A stretch of DNA of 6,855 nt from Dehalococcoidia bacterium (GCA_013202615.1 JABMRL010000174.1:1-6855), one strand, 5' to 3'; shown: positions 1-5,859, counted from the first letter of the stretch. Notes: a model not told the origin generated them from the sequence alone. Program-made: numbers and translations.

Positions 1-51
1 ATCATGCCCTGCGCTCTCTAGTATTTCGCCTGGTGGTGCCTCTCTTGCCAT
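1..51 (-). CDS. possible 5' end of a leftward gene, partial, unidentified
   Basis: On the minus strand an ATG at 51-49 opens a frame of 17 codons (MAREAPPGEILESAGHD) to the window edge, in the same frame as the 57-codon ORF that ends at 82. A weak AGGA sits about 3 nt before this ATG. It could be a new gene start, or the continuation of a gene broken by the TAG at 84-82. Too little is visible to name a family. Confidence 0.15.
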   Translation of the reverse strand, partial: MAREAPPGEILESAGHD

Positions 52-248
52 TAGTCCTACGCCCGATTGTTTTACCCAATTCTAATATAGGTAATCTCTT
101 TTTTCAATGTTTTTTTGAGGAAATATGTAAGCCCTCCTGATAAAAAAACTCGTTTCCACGTCCAATTTACCCTCTTCCTTGTCAACCATGACATTATTGC
201 CAGGTACTTTATTACCAGAAATATACAAGACGTTTGGAGAGCAATTGA
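1..248. other. AT-rich left-edge region, no confident gene
   Basis: This stretch is clearly richer in A+T than the genes to its right. The plus strand has a short open frame from the edge to a TGA at 138-140, and another from the edge to a TAA at 84-86. Neither resembles a protein I know. The minus strand has the small reading frame listed separately. Poly-T tracts occur near 108-127, but I could not pair them with a convincing hairpin. It may be the end of a gene outside the window, a decayed gene or non-coding DNA. Confidence 0.5.
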
Positions 249-255
249 TTGACAT
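82..255 (-). CDS. possible small hypothetical ORF (57 aa), unidentified, perhaps a fragment
   Basis: The minus strand reads from an ATG at 255-253 to a TAG at 84-82, giving 57 residues that begin MSINCSPNVL and end EKRDYLY. The frame is open upstream back to a stop at 321-319, and after the TAG it stays open for 27 more codons to the window edge. The residue mix is protein-like (alternating hydrophobic and polar, several aromatics), but I recognise no family. I see no clear ribosome binding site, and the ATG overlaps the promoter of the rightward gene at 313. It could be a real small gene, part of an interrupted gene, or chance in AT-rich DNA. Chance is a serious possibility. Confidence 0.2.
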   Translation of the reverse strand: MSINCSPNVLYISGNKVPGNNVMVDKEEGKLDVETSFFIRRAYIFPQKNIEKRDYLY

Positions 256-278
256 TATACTATAAGTGTGCTTAAAAT
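249..278 (+). promoter_or_regulatory. sigma-70-type promoter for the FtsZ-like gene
   Basis: A perfect -35 box TTGACA (249-254) is followed after 18 nt by TAAAAT (273-278), which matches the -10 consensus at five of six positions. Transcription would begin near 285, leaving a leader of about 28 nt before the ATG at 313. Position and direction fit the FtsZ-like gene and nothing else. Confidence 0.7.
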
Positions 279-301
279 AACTAAAATCTACAAATATATT
301 T

Positions 302-310
302 AGAGGTGAG
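302..310 (+). promoter_or_regulatory. ribosome binding site of the FtsZ-like gene
   Basis: AGAGGTGAG lies just before the ATG at 313. Its GAGGTGA core is complementary to the 3' end of 16S rRNA, though the spacing of about 3 nt is on the short side. It supports the chosen start, from which the N-terminal nucleotide-binding strand is complete. Confidence 0.6.
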
Positions 311-312
311 CT

Positions 313-1491
313 ATGAAACTAGTCGTTGTAGGTTTCGGACAGTGTGGTGGTCGAGTTGCGGATGAGTTCGCCCGGTTGAACAAAAGGGCAAAAAGCTCGC
401 GTGGCATTGAGATAGTTACCGGCTGCTATGCGGTCAACGCTGATGCGGCGGACCTGAGTGGGCTGACAAACATTCGAAAGGACTACCAGCACCGAATCCT
501 TATTGGTAGTCGCAAGACCGGTGGCCACGGTGTGGGCAAAATAAATGAACTCGGTGCTGAAATCGCCCGAGAGGACGGCGACAAGGTCATTGACGCGATA
601 AGAACCACGAAACGGTTCTTCGAGACGGATGCATTCCTGTTTATTGCCAGTGCCGCCGGTGGCACCGGCTCCGGGGCAATCTCGGTGGTGACACAGCACA
701 TAAAAGAGCGCTATGCTGACAAGCCCATTTACAACCTCATTGTTTTGCCCTTTGAACATGAGGAAACCACCGAGGACAGGACCATTTACAATACAGCCAC
801 CTGCCTCAAATCATCGTATTCCGTGGCTGATGCCGTATTTCTGGTGGACAACCAGAGATTTGTCCGCAAGGATTCTTCCATAAAAGGCAACATCTCCAAA
901 ATCAATGCTATGATTGCGGAGCCTTTCTACAACATGCTCTGCGCCGGCGAGGAAAAGAAGGCCAAGTACATCGCCACGAAGGTGCTTGATGCCGGCGATA
1001 TCATTCAGACTCTGACTGGCTGGACGGTAATCGGATACGGCAAGTCTGATATTCCTCTGATAAGGTTCCGCCGGGAATCAAAGCGTGATTTCAGGGCCAA
1101 AGGCGATGAAACCCTCAAAGCCGTCCAGGCCATGGACGAGGCTATAAGCGAGCTATCGCTCAAGTGTAATCCCGTGGACTCCAAGCGAGCGCTGTACCTC
1201 ATCTCGGCACCAAGCAAAGAGATGAACATGGACATGGTCAAGGCCCTCGGCGATTACATGAAGGACATCGCTCCGGAAGCTCTTATCAGAAACGGAGATT
1301 ATCCACGGGAGAGAGGCATGCTCGATGTCACGGTAATCATGTCCGAACTGAGTGACGTGGAAAAGGTAAGGAATTACTATAGCCAGTCCACGCGGCTTAT
1401 CCCCGAATTCAAGAAGCGGCAGGAAGAAACCGAGGTCAAACTGAGAGCCATCGAAGATGCCTCCAAAGATATACCCTCCCTCCTCTCCTGA
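313..1491 (+). CDS. divergent tubulin/FtsZ-superfamily GTPase
   Basis: Predicted cytoplasmic GTP-binding protein of the tubulin/FtsZ superfamily, 392 aa. Visible signatures, in order: the N-terminal strand and glycine loop GFGQCGGR (7-14); VNADAADL (41-48), matching the FtsZ VNTD-type loop; a glycine-rich T3-like loop TGGHGVGK (69-76); the tubulin signature GGTGSG (116-121); and a T7-like loop VLDAGD (224-229) with both acidic residues (D226, D229), but Val where FtsZ has Asn. The signature has Ser as in tubulin/TubZ rather than the Thr of classical FtsZ (GGTGTG). The last residues (DIPSLLS, 386-392) resemble the FtsZ C-terminal peptide. It has its own promoter and terminator, so it is probably a separate transcription unit from dnaX. 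Superfamily membership is well supported. The cellular role (division, membrane remodelling or plasmid-type segregation) cannot be told from sequence. I judge it a paralogue rather than the main FtsZ because of these differences and the absence of ftsA or mur neighbours. Confidence 0.85.
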   Translation: MKLVVVGFGQCGGRVADEFARLNKRAKSSRGIEIVTGCYAVNADAADLSGLTNIRKDYQHRILIGSRKTGGHGVGKINELGAEIAREDGDKVIDAIRTTKRFFETDAFLFIASAAGGTGSGAISVVTQHIKERYADKPIYNLIVLPFEHEETTEDRTIYNTATCLKSSYSVADAVFLVDNQRFVRKDSSIKGNISKINAMIAEPFYNMLCAGEEKKAKYIATKVLDAGDIIQTLTGWTVIGYGKSDIPLIRFRRESKRDFRAKGDETLKAVQAMDEAISELSLKCNPVDSKRALYLISAPSKEMNMDMVKALGDYMKDIAPEALIRNGDYPRERGMLDVTVIMSELSDVEKVRNYYSQSTRLIPEFKKRQEETEVKLRAIEDASKDIPSLLS

Positions 1492-1508
1492 AACAATTGA
1501 GTCCGGCG

Positions 1509-1570
1509 AGCCAGCTTTACAATGGGAAGATTGGTAAATCCAGTGTGGTAAAGCTGGCTTTTATTTTTAT
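1509..1570 (+). terminator. Rho-independent terminator after the FtsZ-like gene
   Basis: A perfect 12-bp inverted repeat, AGCCAGCTTTAC (1509-1520) with GTAAAGCTGGCT (1548-1559), encloses a 27-nt loop and is followed by a T-rich tail (1559-1570, Ts broken by As). It begins 17 nt after the stop codon. The tail lies only on the plus-strand side, so it should stop rightward transcription. The loop is longer than usual and the T-run is interrupted, so efficiency is uncertain. Confidence 0.75.
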
Positions 1571-1649
1571 TTACTAAAGCGTATCGGTCTAACGTTGAAT
1601 CACCGGTCCTCAATGCCCAAAACTTGTCGCCAGGCAGACACCAGCCGCC
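1571..1649. other. intergenic spacer before the dnaX promoter
   Basis: This is non-coding between the terminator and the dnaX promoter. A minus-strand reading frame crosses it, but that frame is antisense to dnaX on one side and to the FtsZ-like gene on the other. ACCGGT at 1602-1607 is a 6-bp palindrome, which is not informative alone. I see no riboswitch or tRNA. Confidence 0.5.
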
Positions 1650-1678
1650 TAGAAACGCCACCATAGATAGGTTATAAT
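1650..1678 (+). promoter_or_regulatory. sigma-70-type promoter of dnaX
   Basis: A perfect -10 box TATAAT (1673-1678) is preceded after 17 nt by TAGAAA (1650-1655), matching the -35 consensus at four of six positions. The start point expected about 7 nt downstream falls at 1685-1686, on the dnaX ATG itself. No ribosome binding site precedes that ATG, which fits a leaderless or nearly leaderless message. Confidence 0.65.
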
Positions 1679-1685
1679 AAATAAA

Positions 1686-3446
1686 ATGGCTTCCCAGGTT
1701 TTTTATCGCCGGTGGCGTCCGCAGACCCTGGCCGACGTGGTCGGCCAGGAACAGGCGACCAAGACGCTGCAAAACGCCCTGAGCAGCAGCCATGTTTCTC
1801 ATGCCTATCTTTTCTGCGGTCCCCGCGGTACCGGCAAGACCAGCACCGGACGCATTCTCGCCAAGGCGGTCAACTGTCTCACCACTGAAGGCAAGGGTGA
1901 ACCCTGCAATACCTGCGAGATGTGTCAGGCAGTCACCGAAGGCAGAGCTCTGGACGTCATTGAAATTGACGCCGCCAGCAACACCGGCGTGGATAATATC
2001 CGCGACCTCAGGGAAAGAGTTAATTACGCTCCGAACGAAGCGCGGTACAAGGTCTACATCATTGACGAAGTTCACATGCTGAGTACCAGCGCCTCGAACG
2101 CCCTGCTTAAAACCCTTGAAGAGCCGCCGCCTCATGCCATCTTCATCCTCGCTACCACTGAAATCCACAAAGTCCTCCCTACCATCATGTCACGCTGCCA
2201 GCGCTTTGATTTCAGGCGCATTTCCCAGGCCGATGTGGTGACCAAATTGACCCATATCAGCAGGAAGGAAACCATTAAGATAGAGCCAGAAGCACTGCGG
2301 CTCATCGCCAGGGCCGCCACCGGCAGCCTGCGGGACGCCGAAAATCTGCTGGAACAGCTGACGACCTACTACGGTAAAAAAGTCACCCTGCAACAGGTTC
2401 AGACAACCCTGGGTATTACCGGCGACTGGCGCGCCAAAGAGATGGTAAAACATATCGTCGACAATGATATTGCCCGCGGAATATCGACCTTGAACAGCGT
2501 CAGCAGTGATGGCCTCGACCTGCGTCAGTTCACTCGTGAACTTGTGGAATACCTCAGGGCGCTGCTGCTGGTGAAAACCGGCACCGCCGAATCAATAGAC
2601 CTGCCCGCCGAGGATATTGCCGAGTTAAAAGAACTGGCCAGCAAAGCTTCCCTCCCCCAGATATTAAAAGCCGTCAAGCTTTTCGGACAGCTCGACCTCA
2701 GTCTTGATAATTACTCCACACTACCGCTTGAGCTTGCTCTGGTCGACGCCACCTTGCCTTTCAGCAAAGAACCGCCAATGACAAAGACAGAACCCGAGGT
2801 ACGCCAGCCCGTGAAAACAGCGGCCCCGGAAACACCGCCACCACCACCGAGAAAAGCAGCCGCTACAGAAGAGCAACCTCAAAGACCGGTCGCTGTGGAG
2901 AAAAAAGGTGGGCCAGAACCAGCACCAGCACCGATACCGGAACCAGCCGGAGAAAAAATTGAGCCGGAACCCTCGCCGGTACCTGAGCCAGAGGCAAAGA
3001 GTGAACCAGAACCAGAACCAGAACTCGCTCCGGTGCCAGAACCGGGGGCAAAAAAAGAGGCACCAGAGCCCGCGCCAGCCCCGGCTGAGGCTGTCTCCAC
3101 CATCTCCACTGAAGCCGGTGGTGAAGAAATCGAGCACCTCAAACAACACTGGCGGCGATTCATCCAGGAAGCCCCTCCCAGCCTGAGCCGAACGCCCGCT
3201 GCTGCCCTGCTCAGGAGTGCCAGACCGAGGTCCGTTGAAAATAACACCGTTATCCTGTCTTTCAAATTCCCGCTGCACAAGGAGAGCATGGAGAAAACGG
3301 AAAACCAGAAGATAGCGGAGCAAATCATCAGCAATTTTCTGGGTCATGCCTGCCGGGTCCGCTGCGTGTACGAACCGGAGGCAAACCACCTGATTGAAGA
3401 AGCCCTGAAAATAGGTGCCCAGATTATTGAGTCGGAGGAGAAATGA
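1686..3446 (+). CDS. dnaX: DNA polymerase III subunit tau/gamma (clamp loader ATPase)
   Basis: ATPase and organiser of the replicative clamp loader, which opens the beta sliding clamp and places it on primed DNA. The 586 residues show the full family plan: N-terminal YRRWRPQTLADVVGQE; Walker A GPRGTGKTS (45-53); four zinc-ligand cysteines C64, C74, C77, C80; Walker B with DEVH (127-130); sensor 1 FILATTE (153-159); the SRC arginine finger (169-171); and sensor 2 around GSLRDAE (213-219). The clamp-loader collar helices follow to about 360. A Pro/Glu/Ala-rich, probably disordered linker (about 361-470) leads to a C-terminal domain (about 480-586), the part of tau that contacts helicase and polymerase in studied bacteria. 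The start fits the family N-terminus, although no ribosome binding site precedes it. The stop overlaps the ybaB start. A seven-A run at codons 455-457 may cause frameshifting (listed separately). Confidence 0.97.
   Translation: MASQVFYRRWRPQTLADVVGQEQATKTLQNALSSSHVSHAYLFCGPRGTGKTSTGRILAKAVNCLTTEGKGEPCNTCEMCQAVTEGRALDVIEIDAASNTGVDNIRDLRERVNYAPNEARYKVYIIDEVHMLSTSASNALLKTLEEPPPHAIFILATTEIHKVLPTIMSRCQRFDFRRISQADVVTKLTHISRKETIKIEPEALRLIARAATGSLRDAENLLEQLTTYYGKKVTLQQVQTTLGITGDWRAKEMVKHIVDNDIARGISTLNSVSSDGLDLRQFTRELVEYLRALLLVKTGTAESIDLPAEDIAELKELASKASLPQILKAVKLFGQLDLSLDNYSTLPLELALVDATLPFSKEPPMTKTEPEVRQPVKTAAPETPPPPPRKAAATEEQPQRPVAVEKKGGPEPAPAPIPEPAGEKIEPEPSPVPEPEAKSEPEPEPELAPVPEPGAKKEAPEPAPAPAEAVSTISTEAGGEEIEHLKQHWRRFIQEAPPSLSRTPAAALLRSARPRSVENNTVILSFKFPLHKESMEKTENQKIAEQIISNFLGHACRVRCVYEPEANHLIEEALKIGAQIIESEEK
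2912..3078 (+). repeat. degenerate Pro-Glu/Pro-Ala coding repeat in the dnaX linker
   Basis: This part of dnaX encodes runs of PEP, PEPEPE and PAPAP. The clearest nucleotide repeat is the hexamer GAACCA, at about 3.7 copies (3003-3024). Looser CCAGAA/CCAGCA variants occur on both sides. Such linkers vary in length between related strains through repeat slippage. The segment joins the ATPase part of DnaX to its C-terminal domain. Confidence 0.7.
3050..3056 (+). other. candidate -1 frameshift (slippery) site in dnaX
   Basis: Seven consecutive A residues lie in the register gcA AAA AAA GAG, codons A455-K456-K457-E458. This is the X XXY YYZ form used for -1 slippage and is close to the A AAA AAG site of Escherichia coli dnaX. 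After a -1 shift the new frame reads ten codons and stops at TGA 3086-3088, giving about 467 residues. That product keeps the ATPase and collar and lacks the C-terminal domain, like gamma. A small hairpin may form downstream (CAGCC 3076-3080 with GGCTG 3089-3093), but it is weak. I see no well-placed internal Shine-Dalgarno sequence. Transcriptional slippage would be an alternative mechanism. Confidence 0.45.
3434..3440 (+). promoter_or_regulatory. ribosome binding site of ybaB
   Basis: GGAGGAG inside the end of dnaX lies just before the ATG at 3443. It favours that start over the in-frame ATG at 3455 (MLQQAQQ), and with the ATGA overlap it indicates translational coupling to dnaX. Confidence 0.75.
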
Positions 3447-3748
3447 ACAAGTTTATGTTGCAGCAAGCCCAGCAACTACAGGCAAAACTGGCCAAAGCCC
3501 AGGAGGAACTGGGTGAACTGACTGTTGAGGGCAGTTCCGGCGGTGGTGCCGTCAAGGTCACCATGAACGGCCAGCAGAAAATACAGTCAGTCGAAATATC
3601 CCCCGAGGTAGTCACCCCAGAAGACGTTGAGCTTCTGCAGGACCTGGTACTGACCGCGGTCAGCGAAGCTTTGTCTAAATCCCAGGAAGCAGCAGCCAAG
3701 CACCTGGGCGGTCTTACCGGCGGATTGAAAATCCCCGGACTAACTTAA
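3443..3748 (+). CDS. ybaB: YbaB/EbfC family nucleoid-associated protein
   Basis: Small DNA-binding protein that in other bacteria forms a tweezer-like homodimer, coats the nucleoid and affects gene expression; the gene commonly lies between dnaX and recR. At 101 aa the length is typical. The N-terminal helix (MNKFMLQQAQQLQAKLAKAQEE) is the Gln/Lys/Glu-rich helix of the family. It is followed by the strand pair TVEGSSGGGAVKVTMNGQQK (27-46) and VEISPEVV (50-57), then the DVELLQDLVLTAVSEAL helix (61-77). The tail is Gly-rich (HLGGLTGGLKIPG), as usual. The start overlaps the dnaX stop as ATGA. recR follows after 21 nt, so the three genes probably form one transcript. Confidence 0.94.
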   Translation: MNKFMLQQAQQLQAKLAKAQEELGELTVEGSSGGGAVKVTMNGQQKIQSVEISPEVVTPEDVELLQDLVLTAVSEALSKSQEAAAKHLGGLTGGLKIPGLT

Positions 3749-3756
3749 AAAAACGA

Positions 3757-3761
3757 AGGAG
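3757..3761 (+). promoter_or_regulatory. ribosome binding site deciding the TTG start of recR
   Basis: AGGAG, within GAAGGAGAT, sits 8 nt before TTG 3770. No ATG or GTG occurs in frame before the helix-hairpin-helix region, so this site supports the unusual TTG start. Confidence 0.8.
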
Positions 3762-3769
3762 ATATCGCA

Positions 3770-4381
3770 TTGGACCAGAATTCCCTGCCCCACGCTGATG
3801 TTATCGACAGCCTCATTCAGGAATTCAATAAACTGCCCGGCATCGGGCCGAAGAGCGCTCAGCGCATCGTCTTCTACCTGCTGCGTGCCGGAGACGAACA
3901 GAGCAAATCCCTCGCCGAAGCGATACTTTCCCTGAAACGAAAAATAACCCTGTGTTCGACCTGCTACAACGTAACGGAGTCCGACCTCTGCTCTATCTGT
4001 CGCAGCAACAAACGCGACCGCAGCCAGATATGCATTGTGGAGCAGCCTCAGGACATACTGGCTCTGGAGCATACCGGTATTTACGGCGGAATGTACCATG
4101 TTTTGCACGGGGCCATTTCTCCCACCGAAGGCATCGGCACGGACGACATCAGGGCAAGAGAGCTGATGGACCGCCTGAAGGACGGTGTGGTCAAGGAAGT
4201 TATCCTGGCCACCAACCCCAATTTTGAAGGGGAACAGACCGCCATGTATCTCAGCCACCTGATAACGCCGCTGGGTATCCGAGTTACCCGCCTCGCCCGC
4301 GGCCTGCCCTTCGGCACCGAGCTGGAATACGCCGATGACGTAACACTCACCCGCGCCATTGAAGGCCGACAGGAATTTTAG
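3770..4381 (+). CDS. recR: recombination mediator protein RecR
   Basis: DNA-binding partner of RecO (and RecF) in the RecFOR pathway, which helps load RecA on single-stranded gaps coated with SSB. The 203 residues are a typical full length. Visible parts: the helix-hairpin-helix [12 protein letters not shown] (22-33); a four-cysteine zinc finger C62-x2-C65 and C74-x2-C77; a Toprim domain from about 87 ([13 protein letters not shown], then GGMYHVLHG and [11 protein letters not shown] at 145-155); and the C-terminal [19 protein letters not shown] (178-196), characteristic of RecR. The gene starts at TTG (read as Met), behind a well-spaced AGGAG. It follows ybaB by 21 nt in the classical dnaX-ybaB-recR order. 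No clear terminator follows it, and the AT-rich AbiV gene begins 43 nt later. Confidence 0.96.
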   Translation: MDQNSLPHADVIDSLIQEFNKLPGIGPKSAQRIVFYLLRAGDEQSKSLAEAILSLKRKITLCSTCYNVTESDLCSICRSNKRDRSQICIVEQPQDILALEHTGIYGGMYHVLHGAISPTEGIGTDDIRARELMDRLKDGVVKEVILATNPNFEGEQTAMYLSHLITPLGIRVTRLARGLPFGTELEYADDVTLTRAIEGRQEF

Positions 4382-4424
4382 AGTACCATAATTTCATTAA
4401 AAATCGGAATGCTGTGGGATTGCC

Positions 4425-5096
4425 TTGCACAAATCAAAAGACCCTTTAATGTTTGAAAAGGATGCGGATGGTTTACCAGTTAAATTGAACGTTAGAAAGA
4501 TGCGCCAATTGTTGGATTATTGCCTCCTGAATGCTCAACGACTAATGGAAGGTGCTGAACTCTTATTCGAGCAGAAAATGTATTCTATATCCCTGTTTTT
4601 ATCTTTATTAGCAGTTGAAGAATTAGGTAAGAGGGAAATGTTACCTCAACATATTTGGGTAATTGACAACGATAAGGAATGCCAAAAATTTTGGCAAAGA
4701 TTCCGCAATCACAAGGATAAGTTATATTGGGCATATAACAGATTCATAGAAATCGACACGGATGACAAGCGAAATGCTAGGGTGGACTGGTCGTCTCTGT
4801 TGAGAAAGCGAGACGAAGAAGCCAAATCCTTTGCTTTTAACCTCAATCAGCTCAAACAACTAGCCACGTATGTTAATATAGTTGAGTCAGAAGTTGTCAA
4901 TCCCAAAAAGGTATATAAAAGACATGCGCTCCCGTCACTTCAACTATCAAAGCAATTATTAGACTACCATATTAAGAAGATGCCAACAGATGAAATAATA
5001 GATTACTATAAGAACACTAAGAAAAAGAGAAGGAAAAATGAGTCTTTAGCAGACTACATAGGCAGGTTATATTTATCGAAGAAGAATAGAAATTAG
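4425..5096 (+). CDS. AbiV family (HEPN-type) abortive infection protein
   Basis: Predicted 223-aa protein of the AbiV family, a HEPN-fold group named after a lactococcal phage-resistance protein that blocks late phage development. Seen: a helical N-terminal half with NAQRLMEGAELLFEQKMYS (36-54), then LAVEELGKREML (62-73), the EELGK signature of HEPN_AbiV proteins. It is followed by FRNHKDKL (93-100), whose R94 and H96 lie in the conserved basic/His segment, though this is not a classical RxxxxH RNase motif. The C-terminus is very Lys/Arg-rich. The start is uncertain. TTG 4425 has a modest GGGA 5 nt upstream; ATG 4449 gives 215 aa but has no ribosome binding site. The gene is far richer in A+T than recR before it or the methyltransferase after it, which indicates recent acquisition. 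Family call is good; anti-phage action here is inference. Confidence 0.75.
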   Translation: MHKSKDPLMFEKDADGLPVKLNVRKMRQLLDYCLLNAQRLMEGAELLFEQKMYSISLFLSLLAVEELGKREMLPQHIWVIDNDKECQKFWQRFRNHKDKLYWAYNRFIEIDTDDKRNARVDWSSLLRKRDEEAKSFAFNLNQLKQLATYVNIVESEVVNPKKVYKRHALPSLQLSKQLLDYHIKKMPTDEIIDYYKNTKKKRRKNESLADYIGRLYLSKKNRN

Positions 5097-5184
5097 GTAT
5101 ATCAAATAAAATGGATAAACACATAAAAACCTACCCCACAAGCACTATTAAAAATGTCCAAGCCACGGAATTATTAAAGAAGTT

Positions 5185-5826
5185 ATGGACAAAAAAGCTT
5201 ACTGGAACCAGAGATTTCAAAACGAGGGGTACGTGTGGGGCACTGCACCAAGCCCCACCGCCGAATATGCCACGGCAATATTTCGTAAAAATGGGGTAAA
5301 TAAAATCCTCGTGCCCGGCTCCGGCTACGGTCGGAACACCAGGATTTTCAGCGAAGCGGGCTTCGATGTCACCGGAGTTGAAATTTCGGACACTGCCTGT
5401 GAAATGGCCCGGGAATACGACCCTCAGTCCAGAACGCACAACGGCTCCGTCCTGGACATACCCTCTGCCCCAGACCAGTACGACGCCATATACTGCTATA
5501 ACGTTTTACACCTCTTCCGCGAAAAGGAGAGGAAGTTGTGTCTGCAGCAGTGTGCTGATAGAGTGAAAGACAACGGGCTTCTGTATTTCACCGTCTTCTC
5601 GGATAGAGAGCCCAGCTTCGGCAGGTACCAGGAAGTGGAGAAGAACACATTTGAGAGCCGACCGGGAAGGCCGGTGCACTACTTTACCGAAGCCGAACTG
5701 CTCGATTACTTCAAGGGCTTTGAAATCATTGAGTCCGGCATTACCGAAGACCCGGAGAACCACGGCGAAGGCCCACACACTCATGTCCTGCTGTATATTC
5801 TGGCACGGAAAAGGCTATCAGAATAA
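5185..5826 (+). CDS. class I SAM-dependent methyltransferase
   Basis: Predicted cytoplasmic methyltransferase of 213 aa; substrate unknown. The N-terminus YWNQRFQNEGYVWGTAPSP (7-25) is typical of the small-molecule TehB-like and methyltransferase-11/25 groups. Motif I, the S-adenosylmethionine loop, is VPGSGYGRNT (43-52). The acidic residue that usually binds the ribose is E66 in VTGVEIS (62-68). A motif II/III-like segment is DQYDAIYCYNVLHLF (97-111), and NGLLYFTVFSD (130-140) is the following strand. The C-terminus has a His-rich NHGEGPHTHVLLYILARK (192-209), which could bind metal or substrate. The ATG at 5185 has only a weak AAAGAAG ahead of it. Base composition returns to the host level inside the first codons. 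Nothing nearby names the substrate, and a DNA methyltransferase is unlikely because no NPPY or DPPY motif is present. Confidence 0.85.
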   Translation: MDKKAYWNQRFQNEGYVWGTAPSPTAEYATAIFRKNGVNKILVPGSGYGRNTRIFSEAGFDVTGVEISDTACEMAREYDPQSRTHNGSVLDIPSAPDQYDAIYCYNVLHLFREKERKLCLQQCADRVKDNGLLYFTVFSDREPSFGRYQEVEKNTFESRPGRPVHYFTEAELLDYFKGFEIIESGITEDPENHGEGPHTHVLLYILARKRLSE

Positions 5827-5849
5827 TTATTAACAACTCACTCGATAAT

Positions 5850-5854
5850 GGAGG
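5850..5854 (+). promoter_or_regulatory. ribosome binding site deciding the start of the DUF4405-like gene
   Basis: GGAGG lies 5 nt before ATG 5860 and overlaps the upstream in-frame ATG 5848. A ribosome using this site would start at 5860, so the four extra residues from 5848 are probably not made. Confidence 0.75.
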
Positions 5855-5859
5855 CTTGT

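Noticed and set aside
3..140. A Leu-rich plus-strand frame open from the left edge to TGA 138-140.
   Set aside because: About 45 codons without a visible start or recognisable motif, and competing open frames exist on both strands.
1625..1650. The minus strand around TGCCTGGCGAC looked like the start of 5S rRNA.
   Set aside because: Only about ten bases match. The rest of the 5S sequence and its pairing are absent.
1377..2168. A 263-codon minus-strand open frame spanning the FtsZ-like 3' end, the intergenic spacer and the start of dnaX.
   Set aside because: It lies antisense to two well-supported genes and crosses the terminator and dnaX promoter. Its sequence resembles no known family.
2908..3186. 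A plus-strand frame of 92 codons inside dnaX, starting at GTG.
   Set aside because: It is a shifted reading of the repeat-rich linker, full of Gln/Asn/Arg runs. It is not the frame reached by -1 slippage at 3050.
2721..3389. A 222-codon minus-strand frame opposite the dnaX linker and C-terminal domain.
   Set aside because: Its Trp/Phe/Arg-rich low-complexity composition is what the complement of Pro/Glu repeats produces. dnaX on the plus strand is certain.
5087..5112. TAGAAA and TAAAAT as a promoter for the methyltransferase.
   Set aside because: The spacing is only 14 nt, too short for a sigma-70 promoter.
4371..5184. Similar GGAATT-TTA stretches at the end of recR and just before the methyltransferase, as possible direct repeats flanking the AbiV insert.
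   Set aside because: The match is short, imperfect and AT-rich; chance is as likely as a target-site duplication.
5111..5299. A 62-codon plus-strand ORF between the AbiV gene and the methyltransferase.
   Set aside because: More than half overlaps the methyltransferase in another frame, it lacks a ribosome binding site, and its C-terminal part reads as shifted coding sequence.
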